Shown here piece after piece: positions 7,619 through 17,073 of a DNA stretch of 64,000 bases (position 1 is its first letter; the number at the start of each line of letters is the position of its first letter). The stretch spans positions 62,001 to 126,000 of the forward strand of contig JAJDNF010000030.1 of NCBI GenBank assembly GCA_022340805.1. The letters are read 5' to 3'. Source of the DNA: Chromatiaceae bacterium (lineage in GTDB: Bacteria > Pseudomonadota > Gammaproteobacteria > Chromatiales > Chromatiaceae). A program made the translations under genes and the position numbers. The notes beneath the pieces were generated by a model. That model did no database searches and was not told the DNA's origin. It saw nothing but the letters and a program-made list of their open reading frames with translations.

Positions 7619-8912
7619 ATTCAGGCGTCGGCGTCGGCAGCTGATGGGCATGATGGGGCCGGGCAGTGTGGCGATCCTGCCGACCGGCCGCGAGACGATT
7701 CGCAACCGCGATGTGCACTACCCGTTTCGGCCAGACAGTGACTTCTATTACCTGACCGGATTCTCCGAACCCGAGGCCGTGATGGTGCTGGTGCCCGGCC
7801 GGGCGCACGGTGAGTACATCCTGTTCTGCCGCGAGAAGGATCCGACCAAGGAGCTCTGGGACGGTTACCGGGCAGGACTCGAGGGTGCAGTGGCCGCCTT
7901 TGGCGCAGACGACGCCTTCCCGATCGCCGATCTCGATGACATCCTGCCGGGTTTGCTCGAGGAGCGGGAACGGGTGTTCTTCGCGATGGGCTCGGACCCG
8001 GAGCTGGATAAACGGGTATCGGACTGGGTGAGTCAGGTGCGCGCCCGGGCTCGCGCCGGTGTGCATGGGCCGATCGAGTTCCTTGCCCTCGATCACTTTT
8101 TGCACGACATGCGCCTTTACAAGAGCCGCGCCGAGGTCACGGTGATGCGCCACGCGGCGCGCCTGTCGGCGCAAGCGCATTGCGAGCTGATGCGTCGTTG
8201 CGAGCCGGGCATGCACGAATACCAGCTGGCCTCCCTGTTCAGCCATCATTGCCAGATGAACGGCACGGCGCACCTGGCCTACCCGTCGATCGTTGGCGGC
8301 GGCAACAATGCCTGTGTACTGCACTACGTGGAAAACAGCGCCCCGCTTATGGACGGTGACCTTGTGCTGGTCGATGCCGGCTGTGAATTCGGGTGTTACG
8401 CCTCCGATATCACCCGTACCTTTCCGGTCAACGGACGCTTCAGCGACGCACAGCGCGCACTGTACGAGCTGGTCCTCGACGCGCAGCTTGCGGCGATCGA
8501 CAAGGTGCGTGCCGGCAATCACTGGAACGACCCTCACCAGGCTGCGGTGCGCGTGCTCACCAAGGGGCTGCTCAAGCTTGGGCTGCTGCGTGGCACCCTG
8601 GCCAAGGCCCTGAAGGCCGAGGCGTACAAGCGTTTCTACATGCACCGTACCGGGCACTGGCTGGGCATGGATGTGCACGACGTGGGCGATTACAAGGTGG
8701 ACGGCCATTGGCGCGAACTCGAGCCAGGCATGGTCCTGACCGTCGAGCCGGGTCTGTATATCCCGCGGGGCGCCAAGGGTGTGGCGAAGAAGTGGCAGGG
8801 TATCGGCATCCGTATCGAGGATGATGTCCTGGTCACGCGCGCTGACCCGGACGTGCTCAGCCGCGATGTACCCAAGGGCGTCGAGCAGATCGAGGCAATG
8901 ATGGCGCGATGA
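7605..8912 (+). CDS. pepP: Xaa-Pro aminopeptidase
   Basis: 435 residues, typical of PepP. It removes an N-terminal residue when proline is next. The N-terminal domain (about 1-170) carries RNRDVHYPFRPDSDFYYLTG. The C-terminal pita-bread domain has the dimetal ligands: two Asp in DAGCEFGCYASDITRT (about 256 and 267), His in HRTGHWLG (about 350), Glu in TVEPG (about 380) and Glu in IRIEDD (about 404). I chose the ATG at 7605, overlapping the ygfB stop, over a TTG at 7584. Its stop overlaps the ubiH ATG (ATGA). Confidence 0.95.
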   Translation: MNLTEFRRRRRQLMGMMGPGSVAILPTGRETIRNRDVHYPFRPDSDFYYLTGFSEPEAVMVLVPGRAHGEYILFCREKDPTKELWDGYRAGLEGAVAAFGADDAFPIADLDDILPGLLEERERVFFAMGSDPELDKRVSDWVSQVRARARAGVHGPIEFLALDHFLHDMRLYKSRAEVTVMRHAARLSAQAHCELMRRCEPGMHEYQLASLFSHHCQMNGTAHLAYPSIVGGGNNACVLHYVENSAPLMDGDLVLVDAGCEFGCYASDITRTFPVNGRFSDAQRALYELVLDAQLAAIDKVRAGNHWNDPHQAAVRVLTKGLLKLGLLRGTLAKALKAEAYKRFYMHRTGHWLGMDVHDVGDYKVDGHWRELEPGMVLTVEPGLYIPRGAKGVAKKWQGIGIRIEDDVLVTRADPDVLSRDVPKGVEQIEAMMAR

Positions 8913-10138
8913 GCACGGCGGTCGAATACGATCTGATCATCGCCGGCGGGGGCATGGTCGGTGCGAGCCTGGCGATCGCGCTGGCCGGCCGCGGTCTGCG
9001 TATCGCGCTGATCGAGGCGCATACGCCCGGCGCGGACAGCCAGCCCAGCTATGACGACCGCGCGATTGCGCTTGCCTATGGAAGTCGACGTATCTTCGAG
9101 GCGGTCGGGGTATGGCCGACGCTGCACGAGCGCGTCGAGCCGATCCTCGATATCCATGTCTCGGACCGTGGGCATTTTGGTTGCACTCGTCTGCATGCCA
9201 GCGACGAAGGTGTCCCGGCGCTCGGCTATGTGGTCACTGCGCGTGAACTCGGCCGGGTGCTGCTGGATCGTCTCGCGCAGGATGCGGCGCTCGAGGTGAT
9301 CGCGCCGGCGCGCGTCGTCAGCTTTTTCGATCATGGCGACCGGGTGCGTGTCGAGATCGAGCGCGCGGGGGTGATGAGCTCGCTCGAATGCCGGCTGCTG
9401 GTGGCCGCAGACGGTGGTCAATCGGCGATTCGCGAACAATTGGATGTCCCGGTCGTGCGCTGGCAGTACGCGCAGTCGGCCATCGTCACCAATGTCACAC
9501 CTGCCCAGCCGCACCACAACGTGGCCTACGAGCGTTTTACCGATACCGGGCCGGTCGCGCTGCTGCCGATGAGCGAACGGCGGTGTGCGGTAGTGTGGAC
9601 GGTGCGCGACGCGCAGGTCGACGAGGTGCTGGCGCTCGACGACGCGGCGTTTCTGGCCGCCTTCCAGCAGCGCTTCGGTTATCGGCTCGGCCGCTTCCAA
9701 CGTGCAGGCCGACGGGCCGCCTATCCGCTGAACCTGCTGCGCGCCCGCGAGTCGGTGCGCGGTCGTGTCGCGATCATCGGTAACGCCGCGCATACCCTGC
9801 ACCCGATTGCCGGTCAGGGATTCAATCTCGGTATCCGCGACGTGGCAGCACTGGCCGAGGTCGTCGACAGTGCGTTTGCGATCGGCAATGACATTGGTGC
9901 TGCCGAGGTGCTCGATCGTTACGAACGCTGGCGCAGCGCAGAACAACGCAATGTCGCGCTGGCTACCGACGGCTTGGCGCGATTGTTCAGCAACCCGCTC
10001 GCCGTGGCGCGCATCGGCCGTAACCTGGGCCTGCTGGCGATGGAGTTTCTGCCGGCCGCCAAGCACCCGTTGGCACGCGCTGCGATGGGTCAGCTCGGTC
10101 GCCAGCCGCGCCTTGCGCGGGGGGTGCCGCTTGGCTGA
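8909..10138 (+). CDS. ubiH: 2-octaprenyl-6-methoxyphenol hydroxylase
   Basis: 409 residues, FAD monooxygenase of the UbiH/COQ6 family in ubiquinone biosynthesis. Residues 9-35 form the dinucleotide fold (GGGMVGASLAIALAGRG ending IE). A second FAD motif lies near 165 (AADGGQS). Near 290-310 is GNAAHTLHPIAGQGFNLG; the Asn in place of the usual GD Asp is characteristic of UbiH, which supports this assignment over UbiF/UbiI. It is coupled to pepP and to the next hydroxylase by overlapping codons. Confidence 0.93.
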   Translation: MSTAVEYDLIIAGGGMVGASLAIALAGRGLRIALIEAHTPGADSQPSYDDRAIALAYGSRRIFEAVGVWPTLHERVEPILDIHVSDRGHFGCTRLHASDEGVPALGYVVTARELGRVLLDRLAQDAALEVIAPARVVSFFDHGDRVRVEIERAGVMSSLECRLLVAADGGQSAIREQLDVPVVRWQYAQSAIVTNVTPAQPHHNVAYERFTDTGPVALLPMSERRCAVVWTVRDAQVDEVLALDDAAFLAAFQQRFGYRLGRFQRAGRRAAYPLNLLRARESVRGRVAIIGNAAHTLHPIAGQGFNLGIRDVAALAEVVDSAFAIGNDIGAAEVLDRYERWRSAEQRNVALATDGLARLFSNPLAVARIGRNLGLLAMEFLPAAKHPLARAAMGQLGRQPRLARGVPLG

Positions 10139-11351
10139 ACGGGGCTACGATGTCGCGGTGGTCGGCGGCGGTATGGTCGGTGCCGCGCTGGCGCTGGCGC
10201 TCGCGCAACGCGACTTTTCCGTGGTCGTGCTCGAGGCTCGTGCTCCGCAGATGGAGTGGGACGATGCGGGATACGATCTGCGCGTTTCGGCGATCACGCG
10301 CGCTTCCCAACAGTTGCTGGACAACCTCGGCGTATGGCCGACGCTGGCCGCGGACCGGGTCACGCCGTATGAGCACATGCATGTGTGGGATCGCGCCGGT
10401 TTGGGTGAGATACACTTCGATGCCGCCGACCTGGCGGAGCCCGATCTCGGCCACATCATCGAGAACCGGGTGATCGTGCGCGCCTTGTGGCAGGCGTTCG
10501 GTGCGTCGGGCGTGACGGTCCGGGTACCGGCACAGCTTCGCAGTCTGCAGGCCGACGAAGACGGTGTGTCGCTGCAACTGGCCGACCGCAGCCGACTGCA
10601 GGCCGGGCTCGTGATCGGTGCCGACGGCGCCCGTTCCCAGGTGCGTGAGCTGGTCGCTATCAAGTCGCGCAGCGAGCCCTATGACCAGCACGCGGTGGTC
10701 GCGACCGTGCACGCCGAGCTTGGCAATCAGTCAACCGCCTGGCAGCGTTTCATGCGCGATGGGCCTCTGGCCCTGCTGCCAATGGGCCGAGAGCTTTTTT
10801 CGATCGTCTGGTCCAGCACGCCGGACGAGGCAGAGCGCTTGTGTACGCTGTCCGAGGCCGAGTTCAATGTGCTGCTCACGCAGGCCAGCGAGTCGCGCCT
10901 GGGTGCCTTGACCGTGCAGGGTGCACGCGCCGCCTTCCCGCTGCGCCTGCAGCATGCGGAGCAATACGTCCGGCCGGGAGTCGCGCTGGTTGGCGATGCG
11001 GCGCACGTGATTCATCCGTTGGCAGGGCAGGGCGTGAACCTCGGTTTTCTCGATGCCGCGGCGCTGGTCGACGCGCTGCTCGCCGGGCGTGCGGCCGGGC
11101 GCGTGCCCGGTGCATTGCGCACCCTGCGGCTCTACGAGCGGGGCCGCAAGGGCCACAACCTGGCCACCCAGCTGGCGATGGATGGCTTCAAGCACCTGTT
11201 CAGCAACGATTCGGCACCGCTGTCGGTGGTGCGCAACCTGGGCCTGGGCGCGGCCGGGCGGTTCGCGCCACTGCGTCGCCTGTTCGAAAAGGTAGCGCTG
11301 GGTTACGGCCTGGAACTGCCGACCCTGAGCCGGCCGCCGCAGCGACGTTAG
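10131..11351 (+). CDS. ubiI: Ubiquinone C5-type hydroxylase (UbiI/UbiF/VisC family)
   Basis: 406 residues, a second FAD monooxygenase. The FAD fold is at residues 7-32 (VVGGGMVGAALALALAQRD), with GADGARS near 162 and GDAAHVIHPLAGQGVNLGFLD near 285-305, the canonical UbiI/VisC/UbiF form. In E. coli the homologue directly after ubiH is ubiI (visC), so C5 hydroxylation is likely, but UbiF-type C6 activity cannot be excluded. The start is probably TTG at 10131, overlapping the ubiH stop, with GGGGG just upstream. An open frame extends further upstream without family similarity. Confidence 0.88.
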   Translation: MAERGYDVAVVGGGMVGAALALALAQRDFSVVVLEARAPQMEWDDAGYDLRVSAITRASQQLLDNLGVWPTLAADRVTPYEHMHVWDRAGLGEIHFDAADLAEPDLGHIIENRVIVRALWQAFGASGVTVRVPAQLRSLQADEDGVSLQLADRSRLQAGLVIGADGARSQVRELVAIKSRSEPYDQHAVVATVHAELGNQSTAWQRFMRDGPLALLPMGRELFSIVWSSTPDEAERLCTLSEAEFNVLLTQASESRLGALTVQGARAAFPLRLQHAEQYVRPGVALVGDAAHVIHPLAGQGVNLGFLDAAALVDALLAGRAAGRVPGALRTLRLYERGRKGHNLATQLAMDGFKHLFSNDSAPLSVVRNLGLGAAGRFAPLRRLFEKVALGYGLELPTLSRPPQRR

Positions 11352-11467
11352 CGCCTGTTGCCGAGCCCGGGGCGCGGCAGTCCGCCGCACATCGCGGCTA
11401 CAAACCCTATAGATGAAACCTCGAGCGCACCGCACCGCGCTGGCATGCGGCGGCGTATATCCGCCTA

Positions 11468-11495
11468 TTGACAGGATGAGAAATCGAAATACAAT
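11468..11495 (+). promoter_or_regulatory. Sigma-70 promoter of the iron transporter operon
   Basis: Perfect -35 TTGACA (11468-11473) and good -10 TACAAT (11490-11495) with a 16-base spacer. Transcription would start near 11502, inside the Fur-box-like site described next, giving a leader of about 35 bases. Confidence 0.6.
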
Positions 11496-11526
11496 CACGA
11501 ATCATTCGCATTCGTATCGTTATCGA
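11488..11526 (+). promoter_or_regulatory. Fur-box-like operator
   Basis: An AT-rich array of NAT-type hexamers overlaps the -10 and start site. The core CACGAAT-C-ATTCGCA (11496-11510) is a 7-1-7 imperfect palindrome of the Fur type, followed by TTCGTATCGTTATCG. Placement on the promoter of a ferric-iron uptake gene fits iron repression. The match to the classical consensus is partial. Confidence 0.45.
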
Positions 11527-11535
11527 GGTGGTCGC

Positions 11536-12534
11536 ATGAAGAGATACCTGTTGTCCGGTCTGTTGTTTGCTGTGCTGCTGGCGCCGCTGCCTGCGGTTGC
11601 CGAGGAGGTCGTGGTCTATTCGGCGCGCAACGAGCATCTGATCAAGCCGCTGTTCGATCGCTATACCAGTGAGACCGGGGTCGAGATCCGCTATATCACG
11701 GACCAGGAAGGACCGCTGCTGCAGCGCCTGAAGGCCGAGGGTCAACGCACGCCGGCCGATATGCTCATTACAGTCGATGCCGGCAACCTGTGGCATGCGG
11801 CCGAGACCGGCGTGCTGGCCGAGATCCGGTCCGCGGTGCTCGAGGCCAATGTCCCGGCCAATCTGCGTGACCCGCAGGGCCGCTGGTTCGGCCTGTCCGA
11901 GCGCGCCCGGACGATCGTTTACAGTACCGAGCGGGTCAAACCGGCAGACCTCAGCAGCTACGAAGACCTGGCCGATCGCAAATGGAAGGGCCGGCTGTGT
12001 CTGCGTACCTCGAAGAAGGTCTATAACCAGTCGTTGGTGGCAACATTGATCGCACGCCACGGCGAGGACAAGGCGGAGCAGATCGTGCGTGGCTGGGTCG
12101 ATAATCTGGCTGCCGCGCCGTTCTCCAACGACACCAAGGCGATGCAGGCGGTCGCCGCGGGCCAGTGTGACGTGACAGTCGTGAACACCTACTACTTTGG
12201 CCGTTTGCAGAAGGACACACCGGACCTCAAGCTGGCCATCTTCTGGCCCAACCAGGACAGCAGCGGTGTGCACATCAATGTCTCGGGCGCCGGCGTGACC
12301 CGCTATGCCAAGCATCCCGAGGCCGCACAAAAATTGCTTGAATGGCTGTCTTCCGAGGAGGCGCAGGGGGATTTCGCCGGCCTCAACATGGAGTATCCGG
12401 TAAATCCGAAGGTCGCGCCGGACGCGATGGTTGCGGCCTGGGGCAGCTTCAAGGCCGACGAGCTCAACGTGAACGAGGCCGGTCGCCTGCAGACCGCGGC
12501 GATCCGCCTGATGGATCGCGCCGGTTATCGCTAG
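11536..12534 (+). CDS. fbpA: Ferric iron ABC transporter, periplasmic binding protein
   Basis: 332 residues. Signal peptide about 1-22 (KRYLLSGLLFAVLLAPLPAVA), then EEVVVYSARNEHLIKPL, the classic opening of FbpA/FutA proteins that bind Fe3+ or a small chelate. A tyrosine pair in NTYYFGRL near residue 217 matches the iron-ligand tyrosines of the family. GAGGTGG precedes the ATG at 11536; the open frame extends 41 residues further upstream but that part lacks family character. The permease follows after 171 bases. Regulation by Fur is suggested by the operator-like site. Confidence 0.9.
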   Translation: MKRYLLSGLLFAVLLAPLPAVAEEVVVYSARNEHLIKPLFDRYTSETGVEIRYITDQEGPLLQRLKAEGQRTPADMLITVDAGNLWHAAETGVLAEIRSAVLEANVPANLRDPQGRWFGLSERARTIVYSTERVKPADLSSYEDLADRKWKGRLCLRTSKKVYNQSLVATLIARHGEDKAEQIVRGWVDNLAAAPFSNDTKAMQAVAAGQCDVTVVNTYYFGRLQKDTPDLKLAIFWPNQDSSGVHINVSGAGVTRYAKHPEAAQKLLEWLSSEEAQGDFAGLNMEYPVNPKVAPDAMVAAWGSFKADELNVNEAGRLQTAAIRLMDRAGYR

Positions 12535-12705
12535 TGTGGTGCGCCGCAGTTAACGGCGTATTGGATGCCTCGGCGATGACCGTGGCGTGCAATAGCGCAG
12601 CGTGTTGCGGCGGATGTGCGATGATCTGGTGCACTACGGCATTACACTTGACGCACGCTACGCGAGTTGCAGGACCGCTCTCCCACATGGCCCCGCCGAC
12701 GATAA

Positions 12706-14364
12706 GTGACAAACACAAGCACGCACTACACTAGCGGGGCGCTGCCGCGGGCCGGACGGTCCGACCAGGCTACCCCGTGGCGCTGGGCCGCACGCCTGCT
12801 GGCGGTCAGCGTGCTGGTGCCGCTGGCGGTGATTCTCGGCTCCTGGCTGTTCTTCGACCCGCAGATCTGGTCGCATCTCGGCGGCACCATCCTGCCGCGA
12901 TTGATGATCAACACCTTCTGGCTGCTGTTCGGTGTCGCGGTCGGTACCCTACTGCTCGGGGTGTCGCTGGCCTGGTTGACCGCCACCTGTGATTTCCCCG
13001 GCCGACGCGTGCTCGATTGGGCGCTGATGCTGCCGTTCGCATTGCCGGCCTACGTGCTGGCGTTCGTGTTCGTGGGCGTACTGGACTTTTCCGGTCCCCT
13101 ACAGGCTGGTGTGCGCGGACTGCTCGGGCTGCCGCCGGCCTGGTCGTTCGAGGTGCGCAATACCTTCGGCGTGATCGTCGTGATGACGCTGGTGCTGTAT
13201 CCCTATGTCTACATGCTGGCCCGGGTGTCCTTTCTAGGCCAGGGGAGGAGCGCCTATGAGGCCGCGCGCAGCCTCGGTCTCGGGCCCTGGGCCGCGTTTT
13301 TTCGCATATCGCTGCCGATGGCGCGACCTGGGATCATTGCTGGGCTGAGCCTCGCGTTGATGGAGGCGTTGGCCGATTTCGGGGCTGTCTCGGTATTCAA
13401 CTTCGATACCTTCACCACCGCGATCTACAAGGCCTGGTTCGGCTTCTTCGATCTGCACAGCGCCGCGCAGCTTGCCTCCATCCTGCTCACCATCGTATTG
13501 CTGGCGCTGCTCCTGGAACGCCACTATCGCAAAGGTGCCCGCTTTGCCGACCTCGGGCGCGGTGGTGCTGCACGCCGTATGCGCCTGAGCGGTTGGGCTG
13601 CGCTGGCAGCCAGCCTGTTCGGCTGGTCGGTCCTGCTGCTCGCCTTTGCCGCCCCCGTCGTACGCCTGGCCACCTGGGCCTGGGCGGTACGCGACGATCT
13701 CGATCCACGCTACCTCGACCTGTTCCTGCACACCCTGTCACTTGGGGCGATGGCCGGGGTGTTGACCGTGACTGCGGCGTTCGTACTGGCCTATGCGCAT
13801 CGCTACCATGCGGATCTCGGTACCGCGTTCAGCGTGCGTGTCGGCACGCTGGGTTATGCGCTGCCCGGTTCGGTGCTGGCGGTGGGCGTGATGCTGTCGT
13901 TGACCTGGCTGGACAACCGTGTCGCCGACGCTGTCGAATGGCTGACCGGCAGAGACATCGGGCTGGTGCTGTCTGGCACGGTGATTGCACTACTGATGGC
14001 CTACTTCGCGCGCTTCCTTGCGGTGGCGTACGGTCCGGTGGACAGTGGCCTGGAGCGTATTCGCCCGAGCATCCGCGATGCGGCACGCAGCCTCGGCGCG
14101 GGGCAGTGGGAGACCGTTTGGCGGGTGTACCTGCCAATGCTGCGCCCGGGGCTGCTGACTGCCGGCCTGCTCGTGTTGGTCGACGTGATGAAGGAGATGC
14201 CCGCAACCCTGCTGCTGCGCCCGTTCGGTTGGGACACTCTGGCGGTGCGCATCTACGAGCTGACCTCGGAGGGCGAGTGGGAGCGTGCCGCTCTGCCGGC
14301 GCTGGCGCTGCTCGCGGTCGGCCTGCTGCCGGTCATCGTGCTGGTGCGCAAATCGGCGCACTGA
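12706..14364 (+). CDS. fbpB: Ferric iron ABC transporter, double-domain permease
   Basis: 552 residues with about 12 membrane segments in two homologous halves (about 25-275 and 300-545). Each has a BPD_transp_1 core and an EAA loop (EAARSLGLGPWAAFFRISLPMARPG near 185-210; DAARSLGAGQWETVWRVYLPMLRPG near 460-485). This is the FbpB/ThiP-like fused permease of the iron family. The start is GTG at 12706 with no strong ribosome site, so the N-terminus is uncertain. No ATP-binding subunit gene follows; the next gene is on the opposite strand. Confidence 0.9.
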   Translation: MTNTSTHYTSGALPRAGRSDQATPWRWAARLLAVSVLVPLAVILGSWLFFDPQIWSHLGGTILPRLMINTFWLLFGVAVGTLLLGVSLAWLTATCDFPGRRVLDWALMLPFALPAYVLAFVFVGVLDFSGPLQAGVRGLLGLPPAWSFEVRNTFGVIVVMTLVLYPYVYMLARVSFLGQGRSAYEAARSLGLGPWAAFFRISLPMARPGIIAGLSLALMEALADFGAVSVFNFDTFTTAIYKAWFGFFDLHSAAQLASILLTIVLLALLLERHYRKGARFADLGRGGAARRMRLSGWAALAASLFGWSVLLLAFAAPVVRLATWAWAVRDDLDPRYLDLFLHTLSLGAMAGVLTVTAAFVLAYAHRYHADLGTAFSVRVGTLGYALPGSVLAVGVMLSLTWLDNRVADAVEWLTGRDIGLVLSGTVIALLMAYFARFLAVAYGPVDSGLERIRPSIRDAARSLGAGQWETVWRVYLPMLRPGLLTAGLLVLVDVMKEMPATLLLRPFGWDTLAVRIYELTSEGEWERAALPALALLAVGLLPVIVLVRKSAH

Positions 14365-14393
14365 GCGACTGCATTGAAAGGCTCTCGGGTCAG

Positions 14394-15551
14394 TCAGGCC
14401 GGACGATCCGGGATCGCCGGGGCGGGTGGCAGCTTCGCCTCCGCGCGGCTGCGGTATTCGAGATTGCTGTTCTCGAAGCCGGTGCTCTGGGGCGCGACGA
14501 TGATGTTGTCGCTGATGTCCGGTGTCATCCCGCTGGCCTTGCTGCGCAGCAGCTGGTTCGAGCCATTGCGCTCGAGGATGATGACGTTGCGCTTCACGCT
14601 CAGCGAGTTCTGTTTGTGACGGCCTTTCTCGAGCGCAAAGCCAATCACGTCCAAGTTGGCCGACCGCGGACCCTGCTGCAGCGTGCAGTCGGTGATCGAG
14701 ACCACGCCGCCGTTGGAGATATCGATCAGGCGGCTGTCCCTGCCGTTGAGTGAGGCAATCACGCTATGCGAGATAGTGGTGCGCGTCGCGCGAGACTTGA
14801 CCTCGTGGCCCTCGCTCTTCGAACCGAGGACGTAGCTGCGGTCGATGGTCAGTGTCCCGCCGCCCTGGTAGATGCCGTGCGCCTGCCCACGGTTACCGAG
14901 GCGTTCCAGAAAGCTGTGCCGGATGCTCACGTCGCCGGGCTTCCTGCCGGTGAGCAGGCCCTGCTGGGAGGAGTGGAAGTAGACGTGCTCGAGGGTCAGA
15001 TTGCTACCCTCCAGGCGGACGCAGGCACCATTGCCGTCGCCCACTGCGACGTTGCGGCACTCGATGTTCTCGATGGTCGTATTCTTGCCCTTGACCACGA
15101 AGGTGGCCTTGCCTTCGGCCACCGCGCCGTCGAAGATCGCATGTCCGCGGCCGATCACGCGCACACCGTTGGCGCGGATGACCAGTGGTGCCTTATAGGT
15201 ACCCGAGCCGATCTCGAGCAACGAGCCGTCGCGCAGCTGGCGGACGGCGTCCTTCAGATTGCCGACCTCGCGCCCGTCGACAAGGATCCGGCCCTCGCCG
15301 ATGGCTGCCGCCATTTCCGGGGTCCATTTCCGCAACGAGGCCCGCGCCTCGTCCCAACTGATGGCGGGTGCCGCCTCGGCATCGGGCATCACGATGGCAA
15401 GCTTGCCGGCCGAGATCTCGCGGACCTTGTCGGTGAGCTTGTGCACCAGGCCGGGTGCGAACACCAGCGCGCCGACCGCGGCGAGGTGGGCAAGCAGCCC
15501 GGTGAGTGCGAGGTATCGTACGAGCAGCGTCTTGAACATCCTGACCGCCAT
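14394..15551 (-). CDS. Membrane-anchored parallel beta-helix protein, function unknown
   Basis: About 385 residues. An N-terminal hydrophobic segment (about 8-30) suggests an uncleaved anchor or signal. Residues about 125-365 show the stacked repeat pattern of right-handed beta-helices: short strands such as [47 protein letters not shown] and [11 protein letters not shown] at intervals of roughly 20-25 residues. Such folds occur in pectate lyase-like and surface proteins, but no catalytic site can be assigned. Starts at 15551 or 15539 are both possible. Its 5' end faces the glycine riboswitch promoter. Confidence 0.65.
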   Translation of the reverse strand: MAVRMFKTLLVRYLALTGLLAHLAAVGALVFAPGLVHKLTDKVREISAGKLAIVMPDAEAAPAISWDEARASLRKWTPEMAAAIGEGRILVDGREVGNLKDAVRQLRDGSLLEIGSGTYKAPLVIRANGVRVIGRGHAIFDGAVAEGKATFVVKGKNTTIENIECRNVAVGDGNGACVRLEGSNLTLEHVYFHSSQQGLLTGRKPGDVSIRHSFLERLGNRGQAHGIYQGGGTLTIDRSYVLGSKSEGHEVKSRATRTTISHSVIASLNGRDSRLIDISNGGVVSITDCTLQQGPRSANLDVIGFALEKGRHKQNSLSVKRNVIILERNGSNQLLRSKASGMTPDISDNIIVAPQSTGFENSNLEYRSRAEAKLPPAPAIPDRPA

Positions 15552-15565
15552 GGCATTGCCGCCGG

Positions 15566-15594
15566 TTGGCAAGCGTGGCATCACTATATATAGT
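15566..15594 (+). promoter_or_regulatory. Promoter of the glycine cleavage operon
   Basis: TTGGCA (15566-15571), 17-base spacer, TATAGT (15589-15594). A start near 15601 would put the first riboswitch aptamer at about +12. Confidence 0.6.
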
Positions 15595-15612
15595 CCCGAG
15601 TCCAATCCCAAG

Positions 15613-15822
15613 TCCTGCGGGAGAGGCTGCCGGCGATCGCGGATCGCCACGGCAGGGCCGAAGGCGCAATTCCCGCCCGGAATCGCTCAGGCAAAAGGAC
15701 CGCAGGACCGAGCCGGCTGTTGCCGGTTCGGATTGGCTCTGGAGAGCGGCACCAATGCAAGGTGTCCACCGATGGGGCAGGGGGCGCGGGGCGCTTTCAA
15801 ACTCTCAGGTTTCTGGACAGAG
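15613..15822 (+). promoter_or_regulatory. Tandem glycine riboswitch
   Basis: Two consecutive glycine aptamers upstream of gcvT. Aptamer 1 (15613-15707) has P1 TCCTGC/GCAGGA, the GGGAGAG entry, GCCGAAGGCGCAA and CTCAGGCAAAAGGAC. Aptamer 2 (about 15737-15822) has CTCTGGAGAG, ACCGATGGGGCA (family usually GAAGGGGCAA), ACTCTCAGG and GGACAGAG. They are joined by a linker of about 30 bases. In this class glycine binding usually switches the gcv operon on so excess glycine is degraded. Confidence 0.92.
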
Positions 15823-15870
15823 GGGCGGTATGGTCTTCGCCGAATGCGGATGCCATACCGCCCCTTTGTC
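15821..15870 (+). terminator. Expression-platform hairpin of the glycine riboswitch
   Basis: A 13-base stem AGGGGCGGTATGG/CCATACCGCCCCT (15821-15833 with 15853-15865) is followed by a weak T-tract (TTGTCTTG). Its first bases are part of the aptamer 2 P1 strand, so aptamer closure and this hairpin compete. That fits a glycine-on attenuator. Confidence 0.7.
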
Positions 15871-15894
15871 TTGCTGCAATCGCCGGAGCCATTG

Positions 15895-16986
15895 ATGGAT
15901 AAGAAGACCGTTCTGAACGCGACCCACCGCGATATGGGTGCCCGCATGGTGCCGTTCGGCGGCTGGGACATGCCGGTGAACTACGGTTCCCAGATCGAGG
16001 AGCACCATGCCGTGCGGCGCGACGCCGGGATGTTCGATGTCTGCCATATGACCGTGGTCGACCTGCGCGGCGCGCGCGTCCGCCCATTCCTGCGCCACCT
16101 GCTGGCCAACGACGTGGACAAGCTCAAGACCGCGGGCAAGGCATTGTATTCCTGTATGTTGCAGCCGGATGGTGGCGTAATCGACGATCTTATCGTCTAC
16201 TTCGTCTCGGACGACTGGTTCCGGATGGTCGTGAACGCGGCCACCACGGACAAAGACCTGGCCTGGATTGGCGAGCAGGCCAAGGGGTTCGAAGTTGCGG
16301 TCGAGCCGCGCTTCGACCTCGGCATGGTCGCCGTACAGGGGCCGCAGGCGCGCGCCAAGGCCGGGCCCCTGCTGCCCGCGGATCTGCGTGAGGCCGCGAT
16401 GGCACTCAAGCCGTTCAGCGCCGCGACCTCGGGTGCCTGGTTCGTGGGACGGACCGGTTACACCGGCGAGGACGGCTTCGAGGTGATGCTGCCCGAGTCG
16501 GATGCCCCGGCCTTCTGGCGTGCACTGGCCGCCGCCGGGGTTCGCCCCTGCGGACTGGGCGCGCGTGACACGCTGCGCCTCGAGGCAGGCATGAATCTGT
16601 ATGGCAGCGACATGGACGAGGGGCAGTCGCCACTCACCTCGGGGCTGGCCTGGACGGTGGCCTTCGAGCCGGCCGAACGCGAATTCATCGGCCGCGCGGC
16701 GCTTGAAAAGCAGAAGGCAGCGGGCAGCCTTCCCAGATTCATAGGCCTGGTGCTCGAGGGCAAGGGCGTGCTGCGCGGCCACCAGAAGTTGTACGACGGC
16801 GAGCGCGAGGTTGGTGAGATCACCTCCGGGGGCTTTTCACCGACGCTCGACCGCTCGATTGCAATGGCCCGCGTGAATGCCGACGCGGCCGATATCCTGA
16901 TGGTGGATATACGCGGCAAACGCCTGCCGGTGCATCGTGTGAAGATGCCTTTTGTCCGCAATGGCAAGGCCTGTATTGAATTGTGA
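15895..16986 (+). CDS. gcvT: Glycine cleavage system T protein (aminomethyltransferase)
   Basis: 363 residues, normal length. GcvT transfers the methylene group from aminomethyl-lipoyl GcvH to tetrahydrofolate and releases ammonia. Motifs: [23 protein letters not shown] at the N-terminus, MFDVCHM near 47, [13 protein letters not shown] near 183-195, and [13 protein letters not shown] near 220 in the folate site. Cys in FDVCHM stands where most homologues have Ser (FDVSHM). GGAG at 15885-15888 supports the ATG at 15895. First gene of the operon under riboswitch control. Confidence 0.95.
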   Translation: MDKKTVLNATHRDMGARMVPFGGWDMPVNYGSQIEEHHAVRRDAGMFDVCHMTVVDLRGARVRPFLRHLLANDVDKLKTAGKALYSCMLQPDGGVIDDLIVYFVSDDWFRMVVNAATTDKDLAWIGEQAKGFEVAVEPRFDLGMVAVQGPQARAKAGPLLPADLREAAMALKPFSAATSGAWFVGRTGYTGEDGFEVMLPESDAPAFWRALAAAGVRPCGLGARDTLRLEAGMNLYGSDMDEGQSPLTSGLAWTVAFEPAEREFIGRAALEKQKAAGSLPRFIGLVLEGKGVLRGHQKLYDGEREVGEITSGGFSPTLDRSIAMARVNADAADILMVDIRGKRLPVHRVKMPFVRNGKACIEL

Positions 16987-17073
16987 GGGGTGCGCCGCGG
17001 CGCGCCTTGGATGAAGATATGGGTCGCCGATCGTGATCGGCAACCTGACGAGAGCCCGAGAGGAATGAGCAAC

